A stretch of 64,000 nucleotides of DNA from DAIOEK01 sp963828285. GTDB taxonomy: Bacteria > Chloroflexota > Anaerolineae > Anaerolineales > Anaerolineaceae. A program made the position numbers and the translations under genes. The stretch is taken from positions 1,116,001 to 1,180,000 of the forward strand of contig CAWHEB010000002.1 in assembly GCA_963828285.1 (NCBI GenBank). Direction: 5' to 3'. Below the pieces are notes generated by a model. The model saw only the letters and a program-made list of their open reading frames with translations. It ran no database searches and was not told where the DNA came from. Below are positions 1 to 8,650 of the stretch, piece after piece. Numbering within the stretch: position 1 is the stretch's first letter; every line of letters starts with the position of its first letter.

Positions 1-154
1 GTTATCCACGTATATGTAAACCTATTTCCTATACGGATGAGCGAGGAACTTGGTTGTCGGAACATAGGTTTTTTTCTAAATCAACGCGGAATACGACGTC
101 TACCAAGGATTAGAAATAATGACATCTGTTTACTGGATGATGATGGAATACCCG

Positions 155-263
155 TTGACCATTGTCAGACAATTATGTTAGAATGATATTGTCTGACAAG
201 TATCTTCTTTCGTAACTCTTTTTTGCAATAAGTGTTACAAGTCTGGTGTGATTGTCAGACATT
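155..263 (+). promoter_or_regulatory. Promoter with three operator palindromes upstream of the MFS transporter
   Basis: A -35 box TTGACC (155-160) and a -10 box TAGAAT (179-184) are separated by 18 bp. The 13-bp palindrome ATTGTCAGACAAT lies between them (161-173); near copies follow at 188-200 (ATTGTCTGACAAG), just after the -10, and at 251-263 (ATTGTCAGACATT). All fit TNGTNNNACNA, the consensus of FadR-type GntR regulators, so repression by such a protein is inferred. No GntR gene is in the window. A GAAAGGA ribosome site lies at 285-291. Confidence 0.7.
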
Positions 264-303
264 GATTCCTCCACACTATATTTTGAAAGGATTTTCATAA
301 CTG

Positions 304-1596
304 ATGCAAAGTAACAATAATGTGGGAACTTCTATCCCCAACAAAGGTTGGCTAGTCACTATTGCAGGTACAGGTGCATTACTGGCCTTGGGTGTGTTAT
401 ATGCCTGGAGCGTTTTCAAAGCAAATATTCCGGCTGAATGGGGATGGGCTGATGCACAAAAATCCCTACCTTATTCAATCGCCTGTGTCGTTTTCTCCCT
501 GATGACTCTGGTTGGCGCCAAGCTTCTTAGCAAGTACGGCCCTCGTGTTGTGGTTACCCTGGGTGGTATTCTGGCAGGTGCTGGTGTGATCATCTCCAGC
601 TTTTCCACCTCTCCCTGGGTTTATGCGATCGCTTTCGGTGGTTTACTCGGATCCGGTATCGGATTTGTATATTCCTCCGCCAGCCCCGCTGCACTGAAAT
701 GGTTCCCTGGCTCAAAAACTGGTTTGATCTCCGGTATCGTCGTTGCCGGATTTGGAATGGGTAGCGCCTGGGTTGCTCCACTTGCCCGTGCTCTCTTCGC
801 TACCATCGGAATGCAAACCACCATGCTCTACCTGGGTATTGGGATGTTGGTAGTTGTGGTCTTCCTTGCCCAATTCCTTTCATTCCCCCCTGCCGGATTT
901 GTCCCCGCCGGTAGTGCTGCCTCAAAAACTGCGGCAGTGAAGAAAACCGACTTTACTCCAACCGAAACCGCCAAAACCTGGCAATTCTACTTCCTTTGGA
1001 TCACTTTTGCTTTTGGCTCCGGCGCCGGATTAATGGTGATCGGTAACCTAGCTTCGATTGTGAAGGATCAAATCGGTTTGGCTGCAGTCAGTGCAGTCGC
1101 TGTTTCTGCTCTTGCCTTGGGCAATGGCGGCGGACGGGTACTATATGGCGTCCTGTCTGACAAGATCGGCCGAAAGAACGTTTTACTCATCGCATTCCTT
1201 TTCCAGGCAGCCTTGATCGTCAGCCTCTCCTTGTTCGTGAAGGATAGTCCTCTGGCAAATGTTCCTCTGCTGATGGTATTGGTCGCGTTGATTGGCGCTA
1301 ATTATGGTGCTAACCTGGCTGTCTTCCCCGCCATTACCAAAGACTACTTTGGTCTGAAGAACTTCGCCATGAATTATGGTATCGTATACACTGCCTGGGG
1401 ATTGGGCGGTTTTATGCTCTCCCAATTGGCTGGTGCAATCAAAGATGCCACAGGCAGCTTTACCAATGCTTATATGCTGGCCGCTGGTATGCTGGTTGTT
1501 GCTGCAGTCATGATGGCTGTATTAAAAACCCCTCAGCCCGCTGAAGAAGTTGTTGTTAAGACAATTGAAACTCCTGCCGTAACCGCAGGTAAATAG
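304..1596 (+). CDS. MFS transporter, oxalate/formate antiporter (OFA) family
   Basis: A 430-residue polytopic inner-membrane protein with about 12 hydrophobic helices. The N-terminal stretch with LLALGVLYAWSVF and the loops GSGIGFVYSSASPAALKWFP and YGVLSDKIGRKN (an MFS motif-A loop in the second half) are typical of the OFA subgroup of the major facilitator superfamily, which exchanges small organic acids such as oxalate and formate. The actual substrate cannot be read from the sequence. The gene stands alone, ends in a long hairpin, and sits behind a promoter with three putative GntR-type operators, so it is probably substrate-induced. The ATG at 304 is preceded by a GAAAGGA site 12 bp away. 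Length is normal for the family. Confidence 0.85.
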   Translation: MQSNNNVGTSIPNKGWLVTIAGTGALLALGVLYAWSVFKANIPAEWGWADAQKSLPYSIACVVFSLMTLVGAKLLSKYGPRVVVTLGGILAGAGVIISSFSTSPWVYAIAFGGLLGSGIGFVYSSASPAALKWFPGSKTGLISGIVVAGFGMGSAWVAPLARALFATIGMQTTMLYLGIGMLVVVVFLAQFLSFPPAGFVPAGSAASKTAAVKKTDFTPTETAKTWQFYFLWITFAFGSGAGLMVIGNLASIVKDQIGLAAVSAVAVSALALGNGGGRVLYGVLSDKIGRKNVLLIAFLFQAALIVSLSLFVKDSPLANVPLLMVLVALIGANYGANLAVFPAITKDYFGLKNFAMNYGIVYTAWGLGGFMLSQLAGAIKDATGSFTNAYMLAAGMLVVAAVMMAVLKTPQPAEEVVVKTIETPAVTAGK

Positions 1597-1627
1597 TGAT
1601 TGCTTATTACTAGAATTTATTGGTATG

Positions 1628-1670
1628 TATACCAAAAGGGTCAGGTGAATCACCTGACCCTTTTGGTATA
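1628..1670. terminator. 20-bp perfect hairpin after the MFS gene
   Basis: Arms 1628-1647 and 1651-1670 pair perfectly over 20 bp with a 3-nt loop (AAT). There is no long T run outside the stem, but a TTTT lies within the 3' arm. It lies between two plus-strand genes and should end transcription of the transporter. Confidence 0.75.
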
Positions 1671-1700
1671 AAACGCCTTTTACTTACACTAACGTTCCCC

Positions 1701-1755
1701 TTGACAAATATAATTATATTGATAGAATCATTTCTATGTATATCGTAATGTTACG
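1701..1755 (+). promoter_or_regulatory. Promoter and small palindrome upstream of the ArsR-type regulator
   Basis: TTGACA (1701-1706), 16-bp spacer, TAGAAT (1723-1728). A short palindrome CGTAA-TG-TTACG (1744-1755) overlaps the expected transcript start region and the approach to the ribosome site; it is a candidate autoregulatory operator, by inference only. Confidence 0.6.
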
Positions 1756-1767
1756 AAAGAGAATACC

Positions 1768-2349
1768 ATGAATGAAGAGAAGCAGCTCGAGATGCTTGAA
1801 TTCTTCAAAGCGCTGGCGGACCAAAACCGGCTGGCGATAATCGGAGTGCTTGCCAGCAAGCCTTACTCTGTCGAAAACCTGGCAGAGGTGATCGGATTGG
1901 GAGTGTCCACAACATCCCATCACCTGGCCAAATTGTCCAGAGCGAATCTGGTATCCGCGCGAACGGATGGGCACTATTATATTTACTCACTGCGAAGGGA
2001 GGTTATTAATACCATGGCGCAGAAAATGATGACTGAGGATGCGTTTCCTCATATTGAACCGGAACCTGAACAGGATGCTTTCACCCGCAAGGTCATGAAG
2101 GCATTTACCGATGAAGCGGGGCAGATCACTGCTTTCCCCGCTCAAGAGAAAAAACTTCTCATTCTGCTCAGGTATGTCCTTAAGGACTTCGAACCAGGTG
2201 TTCGATATACCGAAAAACAAATGAATGAAAAGATATCCAGATATCATGAGGATACCGCGTTCATTCGAAGAAGCTTTATCGTATACAAGATGATGGATCG
2301 TGAAGGTGGTGGCGGAGCCTACTGGCGGATCGATGAACCAGCTTCTTAG
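1768..2349 (+). CDS. ArsR-family regulator with C-terminal DUF2087 domain
   Basis: A 193-residue cytoplasmic protein. Residues about 1-80 are an ArsR/SmtB winged helix: the ALADQNRLAIIGVL helix and the recognition region GLGVSTTSHHLAKLSRANLV are clear. Residues about 100-190 match DUF2087, ending in RRSFIVYKMMDREGGGGAYW. No cysteine pair typical of metal-sensing ArsR proteins is visible, so the signal is unknown. It has its own consensus promoter and an adjacent palindrome, and a convergent terminator separates it from the permease genes. Whether it controls the upstream transporter is not shown; the operators there look GntR-like, not ArsR-like. Confidence 0.85.
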   Translation: MNEEKQLEMLEFFKALADQNRLAIIGVLASKPYSVENLAEVIGLGVSTTSHHLAKLSRANLVSARTDGHYYIYSLRREVINTMAQKMMTEDAFPHIEPEPEQDAFTRKVMKAFTDEAGQITAFPAQEKKLLILLRYVLKDFEPGVRYTEKQMNEKISRYHEDTAFIRRSFIVYKMMDREGGGGAYWRIDEPAS

Positions 2350-2354
2350 ATGTA

Positions 2355-2387
2355 ACCAGCGATCAGGGATTTACTCTGATCGCTGGT
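2355..2387. terminator. Bidirectional terminator between convergent genes
   Basis: A perfect 12-bp stem (2355-2366 with 2376-2387) and a 9-nt loop sit between the ArsR-type gene and the stop codon of the minus-strand permease, so it can serve both strands. Confidence 0.7.
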
Positions 2388-2389
2388 AC

Positions 2390-3421
2390 TTACTCCAATG
2401 ATTTACCCTTCCTGGGATTAAACCAATTACTAAGCCCATCGCCCAAAAGGTTCCAACTGCTTCCAAAAAGTATCAATACTAGTGTCGTTGGGATATATAC
2501 CCACCACCTGCCAAATATTGTCCCACCCGGACCAATGATCCAATCACGTGCGTATCCCAGCATGGTTCCCCATTCTGAAGATGATCCTACGCCAATAAAG
2601 GTGAATGTGGCTTGAAGTAGGACGAAACCCCCTATGTCTTTTGTTACAAAAACCAAAAGTGGAGAGATCGAATTTGGCAGGATGTGTTTGAAAAATAGTT
2701 TGGATTGATTCGCTCCCAATGCCCGGGATGCCTCAACATATACTTCACCTTTGCCTTTCAATACCAATGTATTGGTCATTCGGGTATATGGCATCCAGGC
2801 AAATAAGACGATTGCCATCCATATGGGATCGATAAAATCGACGATCCACAGAAGATTATCCGGTATGTGGGCTGGGGATGCACTATAGTTATAAAACAAT
2901 CGAAACGTTGATGTACCACCAACCATATAGGTAATGATCTGTTCGATCAGCATAATGCCGACGATAAGTGGCAGAGTGAGTAACGCATCGGTCAACCTCA
3001 TCAGAACAACATCAACCCAACCCCCTTTCATCGCAGCTAAAGCTCCAACCAGTGTACCAATTAAAGCTGTTATTATCGCTGCACTCACTCCAAAGATCAT
3101 TGCAGTTTTAAATCCGATGATCAAACCGGTGTAAACATCGATTTGCTGGTGAATATCTCGTGCAGAGATTGTTCCAAGCCAGTTGCGAGAATCGGGTTTA
3201 TGGGATAGAGAACCAAATGGATCTTTTTCCCAAGTGAGCTCGGTCGCCCAAAACATATCAGAACTGGGCGTGATCAGATTCGCAAACAAACTCACCAGTA
3301 TGAAAAGGATCACCAGAATCATGCCGATCCTTATTCGCCAATTTGACCTGATTTCTATCCATATATTTCGGTGATCATTAAATAGGACAGAACTCGTTCG
3401 AGTAAAGTCAGGAATATCCAT
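2390..3421 (-). CDS. ABC transporter permease, DppC/OppC type
   Basis: A 343-residue inner-membrane permease of the peptide/nickel ABC family. After a cytoplasmic N-terminus comes one helix (GMILVILFILVSLFANLI), a periplasmic segment, then the BPD_transp_1 core with five helices. The EAA loop that contacts the ATPase is visible as YVEASRALGANQSKLFFKHI, with the family's conserved G. It starts 2 bp after the stop of the partner permease and is clearly co-transcribed with it. No ATPase or solute-binding gene is adjacent, so the rest of the transporter is encoded elsewhere. Substrate unknown; peptides are usual for the family. Confidence 0.88.
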   Translation of the reverse strand: MDIPDFTRTSSVLFNDHRNIWIEIRSNWRIRIGMILVILFILVSLFANLITPSSDMFWATELTWEKDPFGSLSHKPDSRNWLGTISARDIHQQIDVYTGLIIGFKTAMIFGVSAAIITALIGTLVGALAAMKGGWVDVVLMRLTDALLTLPLIVGIMLIEQIITYMVGGTSTFRLFYNYSASPAHIPDNLLWIVDFIDPIWMAIVLFAWMPYTRMTNTLVLKGKGEVYVEASRALGANQSKLFFKHILPNSISPLLVFVTKDIGGFVLLQATFTFIGVGSSSEWGTMLGYARDWIIGPGGTIFGRWWVYIPTTLVLILFGSSWNLLGDGLSNWFNPRKGKSLE

Positions 3422-3423
3422 AA

Positions 3424-4491
3424 TTAGCCGATCATGACCCCTTCCCGAATTCGCGGATCAACAAATGCCTGAACAATATCCAATACTAGGATGATGCCCA
3501 GAACAAATAAAATTGAATAAACACCGAATCCCAGAAGTAAAGGAGTGTCTGGAACAGCGGTTAAGGACATAATTAGTTCTGAGATCCCCTTCAAATTAAA
3601 TGTTTGTTCAATGACCATTACGCCTGTAAAAAGACTGGCCGCGCCGATTGCACTGCTGGTAAAAGCCGGGGAGAGGATATTTTTAAATATATGTCCCCAG
3701 AGCAATCGATTTGCTGGTATTCCTCTCGATTTTGCCGCTAGGATATATTGCTCATGGGATTGTTCTATGGTTGAAACCCTCACCACTCTTCCAAGCGTTG
3801 CCCATTGGATCAGGGACAATGAGACGACCGGCATGATCAGATGTCTTAATCCATCCAGGAATACATACAGGTTTCCATTCAGCAAAGCATCGATGGTGAT
3901 CAACTCGGTATAGGTTTTATACCCATCTGATCGCATAAAACCTAGAGCTTCAGATCCGATTCTTTCAAGTGGAAAAATCCGCAACCAGACATAAAAGATG
4001 GCCATCATTAGGATTGCAAGAATGAATGTTGGTGTAGAGGAAAAGACAAAAGAGAAGAATTGGAAACCTGAATCAGTTTTTGAACCTTTCCTTGCTCCAC
4101 TTATCGCTCCAGAAACCATACCTAATGGAATGAAAAATAACAATGAGTAAAGCGTCAACTCTATAGTCACCGGTGCACGCCGGTTAAGCATATCCAACAC
4201 ATCTTCCTGTAGGAAACCACTCCATCCCCAATCACCACGTCTCAAGCTATCTACCCAGTAAAAGTATTGAACCGGGAATGGGTCACGTAAATGCTTATCT
4301 TCAATGATCCTTGCAACCATCCTCCGGACGCCTTCGATGGACATACGACTTGCGTTTCGCGGAAGGTAGAGCGTAGCACGTTCCTCAGGCGAGGTGAACA
4401 TAGCTATACCATACAGCATTGATGTGATCACGACCACAGAGAGGAAGATACCCAGTATTCTTCTGATGAGGAAAATCAAAAAGGGAGGCAT
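3424..4491 (-). CDS. ABC transporter permease, DppB/OppB type
   Basis: A 355-residue permease with the usual DppB start, an N-terminal helix FLIRRILGIFLSVVVITSML followed by a periplasmic domain and a five-helix core. The EAA loop ILAAKSRGIPANRLLWGHIF is present. It forms the heterodimer partner of the DppC-type protein encoded immediately downstream (2-bp gap). It lies 116 bp after asd on the same strand, and may be in a separate transcript; the gap is AT-rich with no obvious hairpin. The isolated permease pair, lacking ATPase and binding protein, is slightly unusual. Confidence 0.88.
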   Translation of the reverse strand: MPPFLIFLIRRILGIFLSVVVITSMLYGIAMFTSPEERATLYLPRNASRMSIEGVRRMVARIIEDKHLRDPFPVQYFYWVDSLRRGDWGWSGFLQEDVLDMLNRRAPVTIELTLYSLLFFIPLGMVSGAISGARKGSKTDSGFQFFSFVFSSTPTFILAILMMAIFYVWLRIFPLERIGSEALGFMRSDGYKTYTELITIDALLNGNLYVFLDGLRHLIMPVVSLSLIQWATLGRVVRVSTIEQSHEQYILAAKSRGIPANRLLWGHIFKNILSPAFTSSAIGAASLFTGVMVIEQTFNLKGISELIMSLTAVPDTPLLLGFGVYSILFVLGIILVLDIVQAFVDPRIREGVMIG

Positions 4492-4607
4492 ATAAAAATT
4501 ATATCCCTGTCTGAATAAATTTTATCAAATCAATTTTTTGTGGGGATGAAAAGAAAACCGGGTGATTACCTTAATGATCCTGGATTAAGCAGAAAACAAA
4601 AAGGGGA

Positions 4608-5669
4608 CTAGGATATGATATTTTGTTGCCGGGCGAATAATTCTGCATTGAATATAGAACCGCCTGCTGCACCGCGGATTGTATTATGCGACAAAATCAC
4701 CATTTTGATATGGAAAAGCGGGTCGACACGGATTCGACCAACAACTGTAGTCATCCCATTTCCTGTCAGCCTGTCCAACCTGGGTTGCGGTCTATCTGTT
4801 TCATGTTTCACTAGGATTACCGGCTTGGGTGCTGATGGTAAATGCTGCGCATCTTCAGGTCCCAGATAAGTGGATAAGACCCGGATCATGTCTTCGACCG
4901 TTGGACGAGAACTACATTCCACCGACAAACAAACCATATGCCCGTCACTCACTGCCACCCGGTTGGTATGTGCGGAAATCTGCATATCTGCAAGTCCAAA
5001 TTGATCATTAAGGATCTTACCTAACATCTTGCGTGGTTCCCATTCCACTTTATCTTCTTCTCCCTGGATATTCGGAATTACATTATCGATAATATCGAGA
5101 GATGCCACACCTGGATATCCCGCACCGGACAGAGCTTGCATCGATACTGCAAAAACTTTGGATAACCCAAAGGATTGCTGGATGGCTTTTAAGACCACAG
5201 TCATCCCTGTACTGGTGCAGTTTGGATTGGTCACGATACTTCCTGACCAGCCATGATGTTTTCGTTGCGCTTGCAGGATGGATAGATGATCCGCATTGAC
5301 TTCGGGCAGTAGTATAGGTACATCTTCTTCTTTACGGTATGCAGATGCATTCGAGAAGACAGCCATACCGGCTCTGGCAAAATATGGTTCAACCTCTTTG
5401 GCTGTATCAGTTGGCAGCCCGGAAAATACGATTGGAATCCCTCCCAGGTCTTCCGCAGAGCTGGGTAATACTTTCAAATTCCTGGCATTTTCGGGCATGG
5501 GATCTGCCAAAAGCCATTTACAGGTCTCCTGATATGATTTTCCGATGGATCTATCTGAACCGGTAACAGCCTTCAACTCAAACCAGGGATGATCTGCTAA
5601 TAATGAAACAAACCGTTGACCAACGCTGCCTGTAGCTGCCAGAACGGCAACTGGAATTTTCTTTTGCAT
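4608..5669 (-). CDS. asd: Aspartate-semialdehyde dehydrogenase
   Basis: Reduces aspartyl phosphate with NADPH to aspartate semialdehyde, the second step of the lysine/threonine/methionine pathway. The 353-residue protein begins with a Rossmann motif (AVLAATGSVGQRF), carries the catalytic cysteine in TNPNCTSTGM near residue 150 and the histidine in SAHTNRVAVSDGH. The overall pattern is that of the archaeal/fungal-type enzymes found also in Chloroflexota, rather than the enterobacterial form. It follows lysC by 9 bp, so both enzymes of the first two pathway steps are made from one transcript. Confidence 0.93.
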   Translation of the reverse strand: MQKKIPVAVLAATGSVGQRFVSLLADHPWFELKAVTGSDRSIGKSYQETCKWLLADPMPENARNLKVLPSSAEDLGGIPIVFSGLPTDTAKEVEPYFARAGMAVFSNASAYRKEEDVPILLPEVNADHLSILQAQRKHHGWSGSIVTNPNCTSTGMTVVLKAIQQSFGLSKVFAVSMQALSGAGYPGVASLDIIDNVIPNIQGEEDKVEWEPRKMLGKILNDQFGLADMQISAHTNRVAVSDGHMVCLSVECSSRPTVEDMIRVLSTYLGPEDAQHLPSAPKPVILVKHETDRPQPRLDRLTGNGMTTVVGRIRVDPLFHIKMVILSHNTIRGAAGGSIFNAELFARQQNIIS

Positions 5670-5678
5670 ACGATCACC

Positions 5679-7088
5679 TTAATGGATTAAGCGGTGTAAT
5701 GCTTGAACGGCTCGCGAACCATCTTCTGTGGATACGATGAAACTGATGGATACTTCCGAAGATCCCTGTGCGATGGCAATGACGTTAACGTGCTCATCTC
5801 CGAGTGCTGTAAATACTTTACCAGCCACGCCCGGTATATTGCGCATTCCTGCCCCAACCACCGAGACAATTACAACCTGTTCAGAAGCCCAAACTGAATC
5901 GATGTCGCGTCTGACAAATTCGCGCTCAAATTCAGTATGGAGTGCATTGAGGACCCTTGGTGCCGTGTCGGCCGGTACAGCGAAACAGATCGATTGTTCC
6001 GATGAAGCCTGTGAAATTAAAGGAACCGAGGTGTGTGTCGATGCAATCGCGGAGAATGTCCGTGCAGCAACCCCGGGAACGCCGAGCATACCGCGTCCTT
6101 CGATCGTGATCAGCTTTAAATCCTTGATGATCGTCACTGCTTTTATAATATTTTCATTGAGCTGGTTGGTTTCCGAATAGATCTCAGTCCCGGGGTGATC
6201 AGGATTGAATGTATTGAGGACTTTAAGGGTGATTCCAGCCTCAATCACCGGTCTGATGGTCTTGGGATGTAGCACTTTTGCCCCAAAGTAAGCCAATTCG
6301 GAAATCTCTTTGAAGGATAGCGAACGTATGGTTTGGGCATCCGGGCATATCCGCGGATCAGTGGTCATGACGCCATCAACATCTGTCCATATCCAGACCT
6401 CATCTGCTGGAAGTACAACGCCTAAAATTGCAGCGGTAAAATCTGATCCTCCCCTGCCTAAAGTCGTGATAGATCCGGATGCCGTTCCTCCGATGAATCC
6501 TGTAACCACTGGTATTGTTTTCGATTTCAAGATCGGGAGTAATTTTTCTTTCACAATTGCTTTGGTGATATTCATATCCGGGTTGGCAGCTTGATAGTTT
6601 GCGTCTGTTCGGATGATTGACGAGGCATCGATAGCTAGAGCCTTGACACCTGTTTCAGACAATGCACCCGCCAGGATCAGTACAGAGCAGCGTTCGCCAA
6701 GGCTGGCTACTGCATCCAATGCTCGCGGAGTTGCTTCCCCCAGGACAAAAATTGCGTGACAGAGGTCCGCAAATTGGTTGATTAAGCTTAGTAATTCCGT
6801 GGAGATGCTGTTCCGAAGTTGATCAATTGTGATCAGTTCGGCTAGGATCTGCATATGACGGCTTCGTAAATTTGTAGCAGCGTTTTCGATTTGGGCAGAA
6901 TTTCCATCCGCCGCCTGGATCGCGGCGTTTAATAAAATATCTGTGACACCTGAGATCGCGGATGTTACCACCACCAGATTCTGGTATTCTTTTGAAAACT
7001 TCGACACGATCTGTACACTCTGCTTTATCGCCGAAGCAGACCCGACCGATGTTCCGCCGAATTTCATTACCAGAGTTTTCTTGAACAT
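5679..7088 (-). CDS. lysC: Aspartate kinase
   Basis: Phosphorylates aspartate, the committed step of the aspartate family of amino acids. The 469-residue monofunctional enzyme starts with the kinase signature VMKFGGTSVGSA, shows GGSDFTAAILG and the WTDVDGVMTTDPR loop, and ends with a tandem ACT region (about 315-469) with repeats such as VPGVAARTFSAIAS and IPGVAGKVFTALGDEHVNV, which normally bind lysine or threonine for feedback control. Its start codon directly abuts the stop codon of the upstream AhpD-like gene, so translation is likely coupled. No riboswitch is present at this operon-internal position. Confidence 0.94.
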   Translation of the reverse strand: MFKKTLVMKFGGTSVGSASAIKQSVQIVSKFSKEYQNLVVVTSAISGVTDILLNAAIQAADGNSAQIENAATNLRSRHMQILAELITIDQLRNSISTELLSLINQFADLCHAIFVLGEATPRALDAVASLGERCSVLILAGALSETGVKALAIDASSIIRTDANYQAANPDMNITKAIVKEKLLPILKSKTIPVVTGFIGGTASGSITTLGRGGSDFTAAILGVVLPADEVWIWTDVDGVMTTDPRICPDAQTIRSLSFKEISELAYFGAKVLHPKTIRPVIEAGITLKVLNTFNPDHPGTEIYSETNQLNENIIKAVTIIKDLKLITIEGRGMLGVPGVAARTFSAIASTHTSVPLISQASSEQSICFAVPADTAPRVLNALHTEFEREFVRRDIDSVWASEQVVIVSVVGAGMRNIPGVAGKVFTALGDEHVNVIAIAQGSSEVSISFIVSTEDGSRAVQALHRLIH

Positions 7089-7460
7089 TTATTGATTCTT
7101 TTCTGAATGTCGGACTATATCCAGTGTTTCTATGGCATGGCGCAGGTGCGGAATAACAATACTTCCGCCCACAAGGAGGGATACATTCAAAGCATCATGG
7201 ATCTCTTCATCAGTCCAGCCAAGTTTTACGCATTCGAGTATATGATAATCAATACAATCATTACAACGTAAGACCATGGATGCTGTCAGACCAAGCAATT
7301 CTTTGGTCTTTTCATCCAGTGCGCCTTCCTGGTATGCAGCAGTATCCAAATTAAAGAATCTCTTGATCCCCAGATGATCGATCTCTAAGATACGTTTATT
7401 CATCTTTTTGCGGTAATCGATAAAATCATCCACCCGATCTTTCATCCATCCTCCGATCAC
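7089..7460 (-). CDS. Carboxymuconolactone decarboxylase / AhpD-like protein
   Basis: A 123-residue helical protein with the CMD-family core: EKTKELLGLTASMVLRCNDCIDYH, containing the CxxC-x3-H redox motif of AhpD-type peroxidase partners, and a second helix pair GWTDEEIHDALNVSLLVGGS. A disulfide-reductase or antioxidant role is likely from the family; the substrate is unknown. Its 5' end overlaps the phosphatase gene by 4 bp (the ATGA type of overlap) and its stop touches lysC, placing it inside the amino-acid operon. Confidence 0.85.
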   Translation of the reverse strand: MIGGWMKDRVDDFIDYRKKMNKRILEIDHLGIKRFFNLDTAAYQEGALDEKTKELLGLTASMVLRCNDCIDYHILECVKLGWTDEEIHDALNVSLLVGGSIVIPHLRHAIETLDIVRHSEKNQ

Positions 7461-8143
7461 TCTGTTATCATTTCAAGGGAAAGGTGATCCAACCTGTTGA
7501 TATAAACAGAAGTGCCATCTTTTTTGCCGATTTCAAAACAGGTAATTCCGGTATTGTTGATCGTTAACCAGCTTCCCTGGGGGCGGTCAATTCGCATGAT
7601 ACTCCAAAAGAAGTGGTTAAAGAAACCATGGTGACTCAAGAATACAACCCGTTCATCTTTTCCTGGATGTGTTTTGATCAGCCACTCCAGTACCCTTTGG
7701 GCTCTGATGGGACGATCTTCAGGTGTTTCGTAAGGCTTATCCCACCAACCATGGGAATTCATTTCGACTGGTAAATTGATTCCTGGGTATGCGTTCATGA
7801 GTTCGATCCGGGTTCCCCCCGGTTGACCATGAAGCTCACCATTCGTCTCGCTCTCCAGATACACTCCACCGGATTCGTGGAGGTCAATTTGACCATTTAA
7901 AGGAAGATGATATGCCTCAGCAAGGGGATACGCGGTTTGCAGAGCACGAACCATTAAGCTGCTGTAAATATGGGTGAAATCGAATTCCTTCTGATGCTTG
8001 ATACAGTAAGCTGCGAGTAATCTTGCTTGCTGCCCGCCAAGATTTGATAAATCGGGATCAGCGACACGGCCAATCCGCGCACCAGTTTCATTGAATAGGG
8101 CGTTATTGGTGGATTGTGCATGGCGGATATAGTAAAGCAGCAT
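7457..8143 (-). CDS. Histidine phosphatase family protein (phosphoglycerate mutase-like)
   Basis: A 228-residue cytoplasmic enzyme. The catalytic RHAQS motif is at residues 7-11 (the RHG motif of the family with G replaced by A), an arginine lies in SSLMVRALQTAYPL, and the second catalytic histidine in FLSHHGFFNHFF. It probably removes phosphate from a small metabolite; its position ahead of lysC might point to amino-acid or cofactor metabolism, but this is only context. It lies 16 bp downstream of the small 98-residue gene and overlaps the next gene by 4 bp. Confidence 0.85.
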   Translation of the reverse strand: MLLYYIRHAQSTNNALFNETGARIGRVADPDLSNLGGQQARLLAAYCIKHQKEFDFTHIYSSLMVRALQTAYPLAEAYHLPLNGQIDLHESGGVYLESETNGELHGQPGGTRIELMNAYPGINLPVEMNSHGWWDKPYETPEDRPIRAQRVLEWLIKTHPGKDERVVFLSHHGFFNHFFWSIMRIDRPQGSWLTINNTGITCFEIGKKDGTSVYINRLDHLSLEMITE

Positions 8144-8159
8144 GAAGTCAATACCGGTT

Positions 8160-8456
8160 TTATGCCAATTTGGCTAGTTTTTCAAGGATGATCCCAAGTA
8201 TTTCTTCGTATGGTTTTACCCTTGTTGTCTTTTCTTCATTGAGAAGTTTCTCTTTTTCCGCCCGTTCTTTCCCAGGTTTGTGGCCAAAATTCTGATTGGA
8301 TAATGCTCTCCCTTGATATTGTGTCTTTAAGGAGTGGATATCAAACATTAATTCATTTTCCAACTCAGTCAATCTGGCGAGTGCCTGGCTTTTCTCTGTT
8401 TTTGGAAGTCCGTCAATTTCTTCGATAGAATGCTGATATTGCGCAATTGTTTTCAT
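8160..8456 (-). CDS. Small charged coiled-coil protein, unknown function
   Basis: A 98-residue soluble protein that I do not recognise. It is rich in Glu and Lys and predicted mainly helical: helices around residues 1-45 (QHSIEEIDGLPKTEKSQALA) and 60-98 with a basic middle segment. It has a good ribosome site (AGAGAGGG) and is the first gene of the minus-strand operon leading to lysC-asd. The 194-bp gap to the divergent P-type ATPase should hold promoters for both directions. Confidence 0.65.
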   Translation of the reverse strand: MKTIAQYQHSIEEIDGLPKTEKSQALARLTELENELMFDIHSLKTQYQGRALSNQNFGHKPGKERAEKEKLLNEEKTTRVKPYEEILGIILEKLAKLA

Positions 8457-8650
8457 AATCCCTCTCTTCTAATTCTATCCTATCCGAATAGGTTTTTCCT
8501 TACAAGGTTTTATTTAAGCTAATAGAACAACTCCGATTGATTATAGTTTCGATTCTACGGTAAGCAGATAGTTCTTGATAGGGTTAATGGTTGTAATTCA
8601 GCCATAATCAAGTATCATTTCTACCATAACGTTTTTATAGGAGACCAAAG

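Noticed and set aside
2390..4491. Complete peptide ABC transporter
   Set aside because: Only the two permeases are present; no ATPase or solute-binding gene lies on either side, so a complete transporter is not claimed.
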